Positions 24,120-31,278 of a stretch of 37,212 nt of DNA are shown here, one piece after another. The notes beneath the pieces were generated by a model. It saw only the letters and a program-made list of their open reading frames with translations, searched no databases and was not told where the DNA came from. A program made the position numbers and the translations under genes. The stretch comes from a virus: positions 1 to 37,212 of the IMG/VR virus record IMGVR_UViG_3300043430_000161; one strand, 5' to 3'. How positions within the stretch are numbered: position 1 is the first letter of the stretch; the number at the start of each line of letters is the position of its first letter.

Positions 24120-24550
24120 TTCATTTCGAAAAAGTTACAACACACTTAGGGTTGCAAGAGCACTATGGCTTAATTGAAGAAGCCTGTGCTCGTATTACTG
24201 CCCGGCAAGGATTCCGGGCATTTGCCCCTGATGTGTATGCAGCCTTGCTTCAAGGCAAGGCTGATTTAATCGTGGGGTTCCGTGATGGTGAGGTGAAAGG
24301 GTTCTTCACTTGTTATGTGGTTGAGCACCCATGCAGCCCACCTCATTTGCATGTGTGGCATGGTTACATTAGACCTGGCGATCCTGCTGATGGTTTAATT
24401 GCCGCCTTTGCTGAGTTGAGCAAAGTTGCACTGGAGAAAGGTTGTTCCCAGCTGGTGTTTGGTACACGGCGTAAAGGTTGGGAGCGTGCAGCAAAACGGG
24501 TAGGCATGAGCCTGCGTGATTACACTTTCGCAAAACAGATAGGTGATTGA
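24116..24550 (+). CDS. GNAT-like acetyltransferase-fold protein
   Basis: The protein has 144 residues from GTG 24116, which overlaps the previous TGA (GTGA); a GTG four codons upstream is also possible. A beta strand with an ADLIVGFRDGEVKGFFTCYVV pattern and an R-K-G-W-E-R-A-A-K helix fit the GNAT fold as found in many phages (for example beside lysis or virion genes). The acetyl-CoA loop is not clearly conserved, so it may not be an active enzyme. It is translationally coupled to its neighbours. Confidence 0.65.
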   Translation: MIHFEKVTTHLGLQEHYGLIEEACARITARQGFRAFAPDVYAALLQGKADLIVGFRDGEVKGFFTCYVVEHPCSPPHLHVWHGYIRPGDPADGLIAAFAELSKVALEKGCSQLVFGTRRKGWERAAKRVGMSLRDYTFAKQIGD

Positions 24551-24808
24551 ATGAAAACCAAACTTCTTGCAGCCCTGGCTATTGCTGTTGTTCTTGCTGG
24601 TTGCAGCAAAGATCGTGACGACGATGACGACAAACCCAATGTTCGTCCACCAGCTCCGATATATCAGTTCACTCTGGAAAGCATTCAGCGTGACCGTATC
24701 GCGGTCAACAAGTTGGAATGCAAGGGTGAAGCGGACTGCCTGACCTTCCAAGCAGCTGCTTTGAAAGAGCTGGATCGTATGGAAGCTGAGCTGGGTAAGC
24801 AGCCTTGA
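24551..24808 (+). CDS. Small lipoprotein (possible outer spanin)
   Basis: The protein has 85 residues. A signal peptide (1-17) ends in LAG before Cys18, a good lipobox. An acidic Asp-rich stretch, a Pro-rich segment (VRPPAPIY) and a helical tail follow, with two further Cys. Its place just before the endolysin and a membrane protein suggests an outer-membrane lysis protein of the spanin type, but no inner-membrane partner is evident, so superinfection exclusion or another envelope role is possible. Confidence 0.7.
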   Translation: MKTKLLAALAIAVVLAGCSKDRDDDDDKPNVRPPAPIYQFTLESIQRDRIAVNKLECKGEADCLTFQAAALKELDRMEAELGKQP

Positions 24809-25158
24809 ATGCGGTCGAGATTCTGCAGGAGCATCTCCGGATGCTTCTCACTCTTTATGGTCCCCTCTCTAGTGGGGCTGGGTATTTACAGGGTCTGATT
24901 GATGCCCGTACAGCAGCAAACCTATTCACATTGGAGCCGGGTGTTACTGCATTTATGCAGCCTACAACTATTGCAGGCTACCTGATTGGTGCTGGCAAAA
25001 TCTTCGGTGAAGATAGTGCTGCTGTAACGTACCTTCGTGAACTGGAAGTACTGCATGGTCCTGAGCAAGTAATTGAGCTTCCTGAGCTTGATGTGGCATA
25101 TCAGTTAGGACGTTTGGTGAGTGGTTCTGAATTACCACTGACTCTGCTTCCTGAATAA
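24805..25158 (+). CDS. Hypothetical protein in the lysis cassette
   Basis: The protein has 117 residues from TTG 24805 (TTGA overlap with the previous stop). An ATG at 24841 with AGGAG eight bases before it is the alternative and gives 105 residues. It is mostly helical, with AANLFTLEPGVTAFMQPTTIAGYLIGAG in the middle and no clear transmembrane segment. Not recognised. Confidence 0.6.
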   Translation: MNAVEILQEHLRMLLTLYGPLSSGAGYLQGLIDARTAANLFTLEPGVTAFMQPTTIAGYLIGAGKIFGEDSAAVTYLRELEVLHGPEQVIELPELDVAYQLGRLVSGSELPLTLLPE

Positions 25159-25174
25159 TCAGTAGAGGGGCTAT

Positions 25175-25510
25175 ATGACTCTTGGTCAGAAGCAACGTAA
25201 CTTCACTCGTATGATTGGCTTACTCATTGAGTATGCCTACCAACAGGGATTTGAATTAACTGTCGGTGATGCGTACCGTGATCCACGGTTGCACGGTGCC
25301 ATTGGCATTAAGGCTGGCTACGGTCATCCAAAGTCTAGCCACAAGCAACGCTTGGCAATGGACTTCAATCTCTTCAAGGATGGTAAGTTCTTGCAGGAGA
25401 CAGAAGATCACCGAATCCTGGGGGAATACTGGGAATCCATTGGTGGTAGTTGGGGGGGTCGTTTTAACGACGGCAACCATTATTCGTTGGAACATGAGGG
25501 CATCAAATGA
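25175..25510 (+). CDS. Endolysin: M15-type L-alanyl-D-glutamate or VanY-like peptidase
   Basis: The protein has 111 residues. GHPKSSHKQRLAMDFNLF supplies zinc ligands His56 and Asp63; WGGRFNDGNHYS supplies the third, His102. The size fits single-domain M15C phage endolysins, which cut peptide cross-links in the cell wall. There is no signal peptide, so release depends on a holin; the 56-residue membrane protein follows directly. GAGGGG lies before the ATG. Confidence 0.9.
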   Translation: MTLGQKQRNFTRMIGLLIEYAYQQGFELTVGDAYRDPRLHGAIGIKAGYGHPKSSHKQRLAMDFNLFKDGKFLQETEDHRILGEYWESIGGSWGGRFNDGNHYSLEHEGIK

Positions 25511-25677
25511 ATGCAGTTCTTGGTTACCTGAAGCAAGCAAGCACCTGGCGTGGTCTGGCTATCTTGGCCGGTGTGTTCGGTGTGGTGATTGATCCGGCTT
25601 CCATGGAAGTCATCGGTGCTGGCGTTGTCGCTGCCATCGGTGTCGTTGAAGTCGTGCGCAACGAAGTAGGTAAGTAA
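25507..25677 (+). CDS. Small holin-like membrane protein
   Basis: The protein has 56 residues, starting at the ATG that overlaps the endolysin stop (ATGA). GYLKQASTWRG is followed by two hydrophobic segments (about 17-31 and 36-50) and a charged end, the pattern of small phage holins located after endolysins. It is too short for many gene callers. It is probably the holin for the M15 endolysin, though a second holin-like gene exists at 28802-29137. Confidence 0.75.
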   Translation: MNAVLGYLKQASTWRGLAILAGVFGVVIDPASMEVIGAGVVAAIGVVEVVRNEVGK

Positions 25678-25695
25678 TTTACCTGGTTCAAGCTG

Positions 25696-25716
25696 AAGGC
25701 CCTTAGGGGCCTTTTT
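25696..25716 (+). terminator. Terminator of the tail-lysis operon
   Basis: A 7-bp stem AAGGCCC/GGGCCTT with a 4-base loop is followed by a T-tract, 19 bases after the holin-like gene. Confidence 0.9.
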
Positions 25717-25759
25717 CTTTGTCTGAAATTTGACGCCTGTTTAATGACCTCTACTGTTT

Positions 25760-25812
25760 TTGTGGGTATGTCAACTAACAGGCATATACTAGGCACTCAT
25801 TAACTTAAGGAG
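25760..25812 (+). promoter_or_regulatory. Possible promoter and ribosome site
   Basis: After the terminator an AT-richer stretch has TATACT (25785-25790) as a fair -10. A -35 is weak (TTGTGG at 25760 gives 19-base spacing). AAGGAG (25807-25812) is the ribosome site for the ATG at 25818. Confidence 0.4.
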
Positions 25813-25817
25813 TGCTT

Positions 25818-26078
25818 ATGGCCACTTCAAATAGCACCGTAGGCCGCAGCTGGATGCAAGTGGCTAGTGATTCCAACACCGACCTTCTAGTGACCTGGAA
25901 TGACGCTGTTGAACTTGAAGTGGCTACCACTTCTACGAACCAGGAACCCACAGTATCAGGCCATCGTGTTACTCGTGATGATGCAATCAGCCGTGGTGTG
26001 ATTGGTCCTGGTTATGTCTGGGTCCGTCTTGTGGGTAGCAACCCTCAAGAAAATGTCTTCGTGGTGATCAGCAAATGA
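25818..26078 (+). CDS. Small structural-type protein
   Basis: The protein has 86 residues. The start is the ATG at 25818 with AAGGAG at five bases. It is strand-rich (SWMQVASDSNTDLLVTWND), with a GPGYVWVRLVG end. It heads a four-gene plus-strand set ended by a terminator at 27580 and may be a capsid or tail decoration protein. Not recognised further. Confidence 0.6.
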   Translation: MATSNSTVGRSWMQVASDSNTDLLVTWNDAVELEVATTSTNQEPTVSGHRVTRDDAISRGVIGPGYVWVRLVGSNPQENVFVVISK

Positions 26079-26212
26079 TGAAGCGAGTCAGTCCTTTCCG
26101 CATCATGCGTAAGACGGTCCAGATGTCTAAGGCTGTCAAACGTGGTAATGCTGAGCTGCTGGCCATGGCCTTTGTAAGCCCATTGGCCTCTCAGTACATC
26201 CCTTTTCTGTAG
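26075..26212 (+). CDS. Very small basic protein
   Basis: The protein has 45 residues and starts at an ATG overlapping the previous stop (ATGA). It is basic at first (MMKRVSPFRIMRKTVQMSKAVKRG), then hydrophobic. It fills the only gap between two genes of the same set, which supports it as a real gene. Function unknown. Confidence 0.5.
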   Translation: MMKRVSPFRIMRKTVQMSKAVKRGNAELLAMAFVSPLASQYIPFL

Positions 26213-26219
26213 GTGATCC

Positions 26220-27404
26220 ATGACTAAAAAGATGCAGGTAAAAGACGGTAACGGCCAGTTGCAGGATGTATTCACTTCACCTGGTTATGATGAGAATGAT
26301 GACTCGGTTAAGGTCAAGAGCATGCAGAAGCGTGTTCGTGATGCTTTCCCTGGTGCTGCAGTGAACCCACTGAAGTGGGACACTGCTTTAGGTACTGGTG
26401 GTACTGCAACTGTTTCTGCAGGTGCATTGACTATTGGCAGCGGTACTACTGCTAACAGTGAATCCAAACTCACCTCTAAAGAGATGTTCACCATCCCTTT
26501 TCGAGTGTCTGTGGGTTTGCTGATGTCTCAGCGTATTGCCAACCAGTCTTTCTATATGGAAGCTGTGTCGGTTAATCCGGTGACAGGCATTCCTGATGGC
26601 CTGAACTCTATGAGTTGGCTAATGGATGGTACTAACCCTGTGTTGGGTAAGTACACTGTTCAAGCTGAGGGCATGGCTGAACTGGCAAGTGCCACTTCAA
26701 CTATCCCTTCCACATCTACTACCAGCCTATTGGAGCTGGAAGCCTTTGCTGATGAAGCCTGGTTCCATACTGGGGTGTTTGATGGTGTAGCTGGACGTAC
26801 ACAGAGCTACCGCCGTCACCAACGTACCCCCGATCCAAATGCGTTCTACAAGATTCGATTCCGCTGGAAGAATGGTGCTTCTGCACCAGCATCTAACACC
26901 AACGTACAGATTTCTTCGTTTGCTGTTGAAGACTATGCTGAGATTTTGGCTGAAGTTGTTGCAGGCCGGGGTAATAGTTCTGCAGGACAATCCTTGGGGG
27001 TATCGGTAACCAACAGTCTTAGTGTTGCTGGTACTATTCGACTCTCCCCTAGTGCTGCTTCTGATGGTTATGGCACTGTAGGTAAGTTGCTTTCTGCAGC
27101 TACTACTAACGCTACCTTGGTGCGTAACGCACCCTGCAATATCGGGTTCTTGAGTGCTCACAACCTGAGTGCTGCAGTGAAGTTCCTGAAGATTTACAAC
27201 AAGGTCACTGCTCCTACGGTTGGTACAGATACCCCTGTAATGGTTATCCCTATCCCACCTAACAGCCACGTTGCTGTACCTATCCCAGCTGCAGGTTATC
27301 GTTTGTCTGTGGGTATGGGTCTGGCAATCACCGGGGGTGCTGCTGATAATGACACCACTGCAGTGGCACTGAATGATGTCGTCGTAAACTGGGGGTACAT
27401 CTAA
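26220..27404 (+). CDS. Virion-type protein (possible head or tail fibre or decoration)
   Basis: The protein has 394 residues. It begins with a Lys/Asp-rich segment, then a jelly-roll-like region (about 45-220; FAVEDYAEILAEV near 240), then a C-terminal part rich in Thr/Ser/Ala with IYNKVTAPTVGTDTPVMVIPIPPNSHVAVPIP, a pattern common in phage structural proteins. It lacks a signal peptide. It lies between the lysis genes and the convergent early cluster. Virion location is inferred. Confidence 0.65.
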   Translation: MTKKMQVKDGNGQLQDVFTSPGYDENDDSVKVKSMQKRVRDAFPGAAVNPLKWDTALGTGGTATVSAGALTIGSGTTANSESKLTSKEMFTIPFRVSVGLLMSQRIANQSFYMEAVSVNPVTGIPDGLNSMSWLMDGTNPVLGKYTVQAEGMAELASATSTIPSTSTTSLLELEAFADEAWFHTGVFDGVAGRTQSYRRHQRTPDPNAFYKIRFRWKNGASAPASNTNVQISSFAVEDYAEILAEVVAGRGNSSAGQSLGVSVTNSLSVAGTIRLSPSAASDGYGTVGKLLSAATTNATLVRNAPCNIGFLSAHNLSAAVKFLKIYNKVTAPTVGTDTPVMVIPIPPNSHVAVPIPAAGYRLSVGMGLAITGGAADNDTTAVALNDVVVNWGYI

Positions 27405-27574
27405 TGCGCTTTAAAGCTGATTGCAGCCTTCGGTGGAAACCCTTGGCGGATGCTGTAGGGGAAGAAGATGGTGAAGTTGTAGGGGAAATGACCAGTGATA
27501 GTGTTACCACTGTTGATCTGATTTTCCCTTCTTATGGTCAGGTCTGTGGGATACCCAGCACTGAGCTGGAATAA
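27404..27574 (+). CDS. Small acidic protein, last gene of the plus-strand set
   Basis: The protein has 56 residues; its ATG shares a base with the stop of the previous gene (TAATG). It contains KADCSLRWKPL, an acidic middle, and a hydrophobic segment (TTVDLIFPSYG). Too short for many gene callers. No family recognised. Confidence 0.5.
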   Translation: MRFKADCSLRWKPLADAVGEEDGEVVGEMTSDSVTTVDLIFPSYGQVCGIPSTELE

Positions 27575-27579
27575 ATGAG

Positions 27580-27604
27580 AAAGCCCCCTACTTGGGGGCT
27601 TTTT
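27580..27604. terminator. Bidirectional terminator between convergent clusters
   Basis: A 9-bp stem AAAGCCCCC/GGGGGCTTT with a 5-base loop has a T-tract on the plus strand. The minus-strand gene ending at 27588 stops within it, so it can serve both directions. Confidence 0.85.
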
Positions 27605-27782
27605 CTTTGTGTGGATTCACCATGTCCACAGGGAGTGGAATGCCTTTGGCCAGCAGCCAGATGAACCAGCGGTTGTTGACCTGCTGCTTGGTGTACAGCT
27701 CACCTTTACGGGTGACATTGATGCCCGGAAAGTATTTGACGTGCATGGCCTCAAAGGGGTCTCGCAGACGATCTAAAGGCAC
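27588..27782 (-). CDS. Small hypothetical protein
   Basis: The protein has 64 residues from a GTG start (27782) with GGAG six bases before it. KYFPGINVTRKGELYTKQQVNNRW is followed by a hydrophobic patch. It is the last gene of the minus-strand small-gene set; its stop lies within the shared terminator. Confidence 0.55.
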   Translation of the reverse strand: MPLDRLRDPFEAMHVKYFPGINVTRKGELYTKQQVNNRWFIWLLAKGIPLPVDMVNPHKEKAPK

Positions 27783-27784
27783 GG

Positions 27785-28012
27785 CTACTCCAATAGGGAA
27801 AGCAGTTGTTCCGCTTCCCGGTAGTTCACACTCTGGGTGATGAGGTTGATGGGGGCCATCTCTGCTACCAGCTTTTTCAGACTGTCGTACAACAGATCGG
27901 CGTGTTTAATGCGAGCCAGAATGTTGAGTATCTCTGGTTCGCTCCAGCGGTCTGTATCCACATTCATGTGGAAAACATTCCCGCTGGGCATTGGGTATAG
28001 GAACGTACTCAT
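27785..28012 (-). CDS. Small hypothetical protein
   Basis: The protein has 75 residues, mostly helical (EPEILNILARIKHADLLYDS; REAEQLLSLLE), with a polar N-terminus. The ATG overlaps the preceding stop (ATGA type). No family recognised. Confidence 0.55.
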   Translation of the reverse strand: MSTFLYPMPSGNVFHMNVDTDRWSEPEILNILARIKHADLLYDSLKKLVAEMAPINLITQSVNYREAEQLLSLLE

Positions 28013-28365
28013 GAGAATAAGCTCTTGCTTGGGTGTTGTCGTAACTGCTTGGGGTCATGCAGCAGAGACTGCTGATAGGTTCTTCGTTGAAGGAACTGAG
28101 CTTGGCTGATCGAGGCATCTCGTTGGATTATTCCCAACAGCTCATCAAGGGCTTCGACGTGCTCATTGGGTTCCAGCAAGGATGCAACCTTTAACAGTGG
28201 CATGCACTGGCTGGTGAGAAAGTGCAGACGCCGTGCTGATTTGAGCAGGGCATACAGTTGCCACCCTTCAATGCTGTGGAGTGGTATGGGTAATTCCACT
28301 TCAATGGGCTTTCCATCCACTGAAATGAATAGCCCGGGGTATCGCTGACCTCTTTGTGCGCTCAT
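28009..28365 (-). CDS. Small hypothetical protein ending in SLFS
   Basis: The protein has 118 residues from the ATG at 28365 (ATGA overlap with the previous gene, GGAAG upstream); a longer in-frame version would run 46 bases into the upstream gene. It starts MSAQRGQRYPGLFISVDGKP, then a helical region (about 60-95). The last four residues are SLFS, as in two replication-operon proteins, but here the final codons also contain the overlap with the next gene's start. Confidence 0.6.
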   Translation of the reverse strand: MSAQRGQRYPGLFISVDGKPIEVELPIPLHSIEGWQLYALLKSARRLHFLTSQCMPLLKVASLLEPNEHVEALDELLGIIQRDASISQAQFLQRRTYQQSLLHDPKQLRQHPSKSLFS

Positions 28366-28733
28366 CGGATCACTTCCCTTTCTCTTTGCCAGCCTTGGCA
28401 GGTCAAACACAGGATGACTTCAACACTGTTGAAGAACACTCCGGTGTACCGCCGTTTATGAGTATGGGAGCAGCTGTGTGGGTTCTCTTCACCAGTGAAG
28501 ACTTTCACCCGCTGTAGCATCTCCAGACGTTTCTGAGCACGCAGCAATGCTTCATGCAGCTGGCTCATCTCTTCTTTCAGTTGAGGAATGTCCCACTGAT
28601 CTTTCAGCATGGCCATATCGGTCTGGATGATTTCGATACCTTCAGTCAGTTTGGTCAACGTGGTGAAGCTGTTGAGCATATAGACCGCATAGGTGATCCA
28701 GCTGCTTAGGCGTTCAGGGGTAAATGGAAGCAT
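28362..28733 (-). CDS. Coiled-coil protein with C-terminal Cys/His cluster
   Basis: The protein has 123 residues from the ATG at 28733 (GAGGA upstream); a longer frame from 28805 would cross a terminator. A helical coiled-coil stretch (about 20-80) is followed by CSHTHKRR and CLTC, a possible zinc site. Function unknown. Confidence 0.6.
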   Translation of the reverse strand: MLPFTPERLSSWITYAVYMLNSFTTLTKLTEGIEIIQTDMAMLKDQWDIPQLKEEMSQLHEALLRAQKRLEMLQRVKVFTGEENPHSCSHTHKRRYTGVFFNSVEVILCLTCQGWQREREVIR

Positions 28734-28756
28734 GGGGATTCCTCGAAGTGGGGGCG

Positions 28757-28779
28757 AAAAAAAGCCGCCCGGAGGCGGC
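28757..28779 (-). terminator. Rho-independent terminator after the holin-like gene
   Basis: GCCGCC/GGCGGC, a 6-bp GC stem with a 4-base loop, is followed on the minus strand by seven T (28763 to 28757). It sits between the stop at 28802 and the next start at 28733. Confidence 0.9.
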
Positions 28780-28801
28780 AAAGTTAGGAGCATCGCAGGG
28801 T

Positions 28802-29137
28802 TCAATCAAGCTCATCAATAGGGGGTAGGCGTTTCTCGATGAACTTGTAACGACGGTATAGCGCACGCTCGAACATTTGAAAAGAGCGCCCGCCAACGTG
28901 AGCAGCCAATGCCACCAGAACAGGCAGGGTTGCCCACTTAGGTAAGTCTTCAGCAATCTTGGGATAGATGTCGTACATCAGATAGCCGCAGAGGATTGCG
29001 GCAAGGAACTCACTGGTAACCCAGATGAGTGTGGCACGTTGTCCAAGGACAATACGTTGAGCAATGGAAATGACGCCGGAGACCGTGCTGATGATCAATG
29101 CGCCTAACAAACTCCAGTAGTCGTAATTATTGTGCAT
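28802..29137 (-). CDS. Holin-like (LydA-type) membrane protein
   Basis: The protein has 111 residues. Three predicted transmembrane helices (about 8-30, 36-58, 66-86) and a charged, Arg/Lys-rich tail ending PPIDELD match class I holins of the LydA type. AGGAAC lies eight bases before the ATG. It stands alone between a small gene and its own terminator, away from the endolysin at 25175, so the phage has a split lysis arrangement or this is an antiholin. Confidence 0.7.
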   Translation of the reverse strand: MHNNYDYWSLLGALIISTVSGVISIAQRIVLGQRATLIWVTSEFLAAILCGYLMYDIYPKIAEDLPKWATLPVLVALAAHVGGRSFQMFERALYRRYKFIEKRLPPIDELD

Positions 29138-29201
29138 CAGAGGGTTCCTAGCTGAGTTATAGACAGGGCAATTCTACTGGCCACTGAGGGTAAGCCCCAA
29201 A

Positions 29202-29411
29202 TCAGCGTCGGAATAATCGACGGGAATACTTGGTGAGGTTCTTGGAGATGACTACATCGAGCTTGGCAGCGAAGTCTTCAGCTACATCTCGACTGCATTC
29301 CATACCCCGACCGGGGAGCATCCAACAGATGCCTGTTGCAGTTCGTACTGCAGTTAATTCAGCAGAGCCAACGATGATGTTGTCGCTCTTATACTCGAAC
29401 TCTTCGGACAT
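29202..29411 (-). CDS. Small hypothetical protein
   Basis: The protein has 69 residues from the ATG at 29411, with a GGGGGTG stretch upstream as a poor ribosome site. A longer frame from 29462 would run through a perfect inverted repeat and is less likely. It starts MSEEFEYKSDNIIVGSAEL and is basic at the end. Not recognised. Confidence 0.5.
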   Translation of the reverse strand: MSEEFEYKSDNIIVGSAELTAVRTATGICWMLPGRGMECSRDVAEDFAAKLDVVISKNLTKYSRRLFRR

Positions 29412-29428
29412 GCCGCACCCCCAGATAA

Positions 29429-29462
29429 TTGACTGGCTGCATATTACCGTACAGCCAGTCAA
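29429..29462. repeat. Perfect 11-bp inverted repeat upstream of a small gene
   Basis: TTGACTGGCTG (29429-29439) and CAGCCAGTCAA (29452-29462) flank a 12-base loop. No T-tract follows on the minus strand, so it looks more like an operator, attenuator or RNA-processing hairpin. It lies between the stop at 29475 and the start at 29411. Confidence 0.75.
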
Positions 29463-29474
29463 ATCTGGAAGTTC

Positions 29475-29780
29475 CTATTGTAATTCAATGCCTTGGATCG
29501 TATTACCGGAGAAACGATTCTCGAACAACTCGATGACAGCGTTGATGTCAGTTGCCTGACACTCGAACTGTTGGTCTTCGTCTGGATCGGACTCGAAGTG
29601 AGTCACCAGATAGTTGTTCAGCCCCTGCTCATTGACGACATTCAGGAAAGTTTCCTGCATGCGTTGTTCAATGATCTCAGGGTCAATACCGTTCATGTCA
29701 TCCGGGGCCACAGTGACCACCGCATAACCATGCTCACGGAGCGCCTCAATAGAGGCACGAGCGATTTGGGACATACTCAT
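29475..29780 (-). CDS. Small acidic hypothetical protein
   Basis: The protein has 101 residues: a helical N-terminus (SQIARASIEALREHGYAVV), then acidic segments (ESDPDEDQQFE), then a helix. AAGGAAAC lies before the ATG. Acidic, small and early-type; it could be a DNA-mimic or inhibitor, but nothing shows this directly. Confidence 0.6.
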   Translation of the reverse strand: MSMSQIARASIEALREHGYAVVTVAPDDMNGIDPEIIEQRMQETFLNVVNEQGLNNYLVTHFESDPDEDQQFECQATDINAVIELFENRFSGNTIQGIELQ

Positions 29781-29788
29781 GTTTCCTT

Positions 29789-30037
29789 CTAGTTCAAGTT
29801 TTCAAGGTAGGTTTGGAAGTCACTGTAAATCTTCTCCTCAATATCAGGAGTCAACTTACATTCCAACCACTTGGCAGGGTATCCCTTACGATCCAGAAGG
29901 TGAAATTCAAACTCTTCTGGTTCAGGTGGGTCACAGTCACCGTACCCACTGCCATAAATCCGCATGGGTTCTGCCTTATGGAAGGAAGTGACTTTGACGA
30001 TGCAGGGAATGCCGCAGACTTTCGTATGAAATTCCAT
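29789..30037 (-). CDS. Small conserved phage protein
   Basis: The protein has 82 residues from the ATG at 30037 (AGGTGCTGCT upstream). KVCGIPCIVKVTSF, then DCDPPEPEEFEFHLLDRKG matches a short phage protein pattern seen near early genes in other phages. Function unknown. Confidence 0.65.
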   Translation of the reverse strand: MEFHTKVCGIPCIVKVTSFHKAEPMRIYGSGYGDCDPPEPEEFEFHLLDRKGYPAKWLECKLTPDIEEKIYSDFQTYLENLN

Positions 30038-30053
30038 AGCAGCACCTAATTTG

Positions 30054-30098
30054 TTGATTGTTCTTTGAGCAAGCACAATAAGCCATCACAGGAGGACT
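30054..30098 (+). promoter_or_regulatory. Possible promoter and strong ribosome site for the inserted plus-strand gene
   Basis: TTGATT (30054-30059), 17 bases, then AATAAG (30077-30082) is a weak promoter-like pair. CAGGAGGA just before the ATG at 30103 is a strong ribosome site. Confidence 0.35.
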
Positions 30099-30102
30099 CT
30101 TA

Positions 30103-30573
30103 ATGCCCAACTCTCTCTGGGATTCCAAGACGATCTCAGGGCTGTTACAGCCCGCAGCAGACAAATGGAATCGCCTGTCTACCTTCACTCAACGAGCAGA
30201 CAACATTGCTGAACAGAACTTTCCGGACAGTGCCCGGGATGCCAGTAGCAAGAATGCTTTCCGGCATGCCCTTGGCACGGGGATGTTGACCCGGGAGTTA
30301 GGGGGTGGGCCTATCGCTGCCACCATGGCCAAGATGGCTGGATGGGGTTGGGAAGGCTTAGGGGCCAGTCAGTTGATAGACAGTGCCCAACATCGTCTTG
30401 ATACCAAGCACGACCTGAACGCCAACAATATCGGGGCGTCGGTTGCTACTCAGGCCAAGAGTGAAGCTGAGCTTGTAGCCCGTCTGAAGGCTATGGCTGG
30501 CGCTTCAGTAGTCGCTCAACCACCCGGCTTTTTCGAGCAAGGCCGACCGTATATGACACGTACTGAAAAATGA
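30103..30573 (+). CDS. DUF6973-like protein on the opposite strand of the early cluster
   Basis: The protein has 156 residues with NAFRHALGTGMLTREL and later KHDLNANNIGA, the two motif blocks of DUF6973-like domains (which occur in secreted toxins and phages; His-rich, presumed enzymatic). There is no signal peptide. It is the only plus-strand gene between 27588 and 37212 and its 3' end overlaps the convergent gene by 83 bases. It looks like an independently expressed (moron-like) gene. Confidence 0.65.
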   Translation: MPNSLWDSKTISGLLQPAADKWNRLSTFTQRADNIAEQNFPDSARDASSKNAFRHALGTGMLTRELGGGPIAATMAKMAGWGWEGLGASQLIDSAQHRLDTKHDLNANNIGASVATQAKSEAELVARLKAMAGASVVAQPPGFFEQGRPYMTRTEK

Positions 30574-31018
30574 GCCAGATGAATGGGGGCACCAGCACCA
30601 GGCTGACTGCTTCCATACCACCCCAGTAAAAGGGGTTACCTGCTAGTGGATGGAGGGGAAACATTTCGCTATGCACCATGGCGTCAAGGAGGATGTGGCT
30701 AAGGCCACCCAGGTAAGCACCAACGACCCAAGCCCATGGATGGCCTGCAGCCAAGGTAGTTCGTGATTGAAGGGCTGCCTTCCACAGCATGCAGAGCAAA
30801 CCCACACACGTCACAATCCCCGCAATAGCGAAGGCAGCAATAAAGCTGTGTGAATTGGCCCCGTGAAACTCACCAATATCTAAGCCAAAGGCGTAGTAGG
30901 CGATGGCTGCAGCATCGAGCCAGAGGGTTACCAAGATAAAGGACAGGTTGCTGACCTTACCCGGCAGGAAGTGATTCAGGGGGGCCAGGATGCCCAGATG
31001 TAGGGGGGTGATTGGCAT
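30491..31018 (-). CDS. Membrane-bound metal-dependent hydrolase, YdjM/DUF457 type
   Basis: The protein has 175 residues from the ATG at 31018. MPITPLHLGILAPLNHFLPG, then four to five membrane helices, with HSF and SHILLDAMVHSEMFPLHP: the His/Asp pattern of the YdjM-like family. Phage members are known but their substrate is not. The 3' end overlaps the opposite-strand gene at 30103-30573. Confidence 0.75.
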   Translation of the reverse strand: MPITPLHLGILAPLNHFLPGKVSNLSFILVTLWLDAAAIAYYAFGLDIGEFHGANSHSFIAAFAIAGIVTCVGLLCMLWKAALQSRTTLAAGHPWAWVVGAYLGGLSHILLDAMVHSEMFPLHPLAGNPFYWGGMEAVSLVLVPPFIWLIFQYVSYTVGLARKSRVVERLLKRQP

Positions 31019-31023
31019 GACGG

Positions 31024-31278
31024 TTATTCCGCTATAGCCCCTTGGCACGACAATGCGTGCATCAGGGATTCGCCCAGCTCTTGAGCAGCATAGGCATAGG
31101 TGAGTGGTGCAGTCAGTTGCAGCCCGTAGACCACAGCAAAACCAGAGCGGTTCTGCCAGAGAGATACGTTGTACTGACCTTCGATTGGGTAGTCAGCCAC
31201 TAACTTGTAGCGGCGACTGCGCATAATGGCCTCTACCTCCTCCAAAGAAGGAAGATGCGACCGCGAACAACGCTTCAT
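31024..31278 (-). CDS. Small hypothetical protein
   Basis: The protein has 84 residues from the ATG at 31278, which shares a base with the stop of the next gene upstream (TGATG). A helical start (LPSLEEVEAIMRSRRYKL) leads into strands (QYNVSLWQNRSGFAVVYG). Not recognised. Confidence 0.6.
   Translation of the reverse strand: MKRCSRSHLPSLEEVEAIMRSRRYKLVADYPIEGQYNVSLWQNRSGFAVVYGLQLTAPLTYAYAAQELGESLMHALSCQGAIAE

Noticed and set aside
28734-28805. Upstream start for the coiled-coil gene (28805)
   Set aside because: It would translate through a clear minus-strand terminator; the ATG at 28733 has a proper ribosome site.
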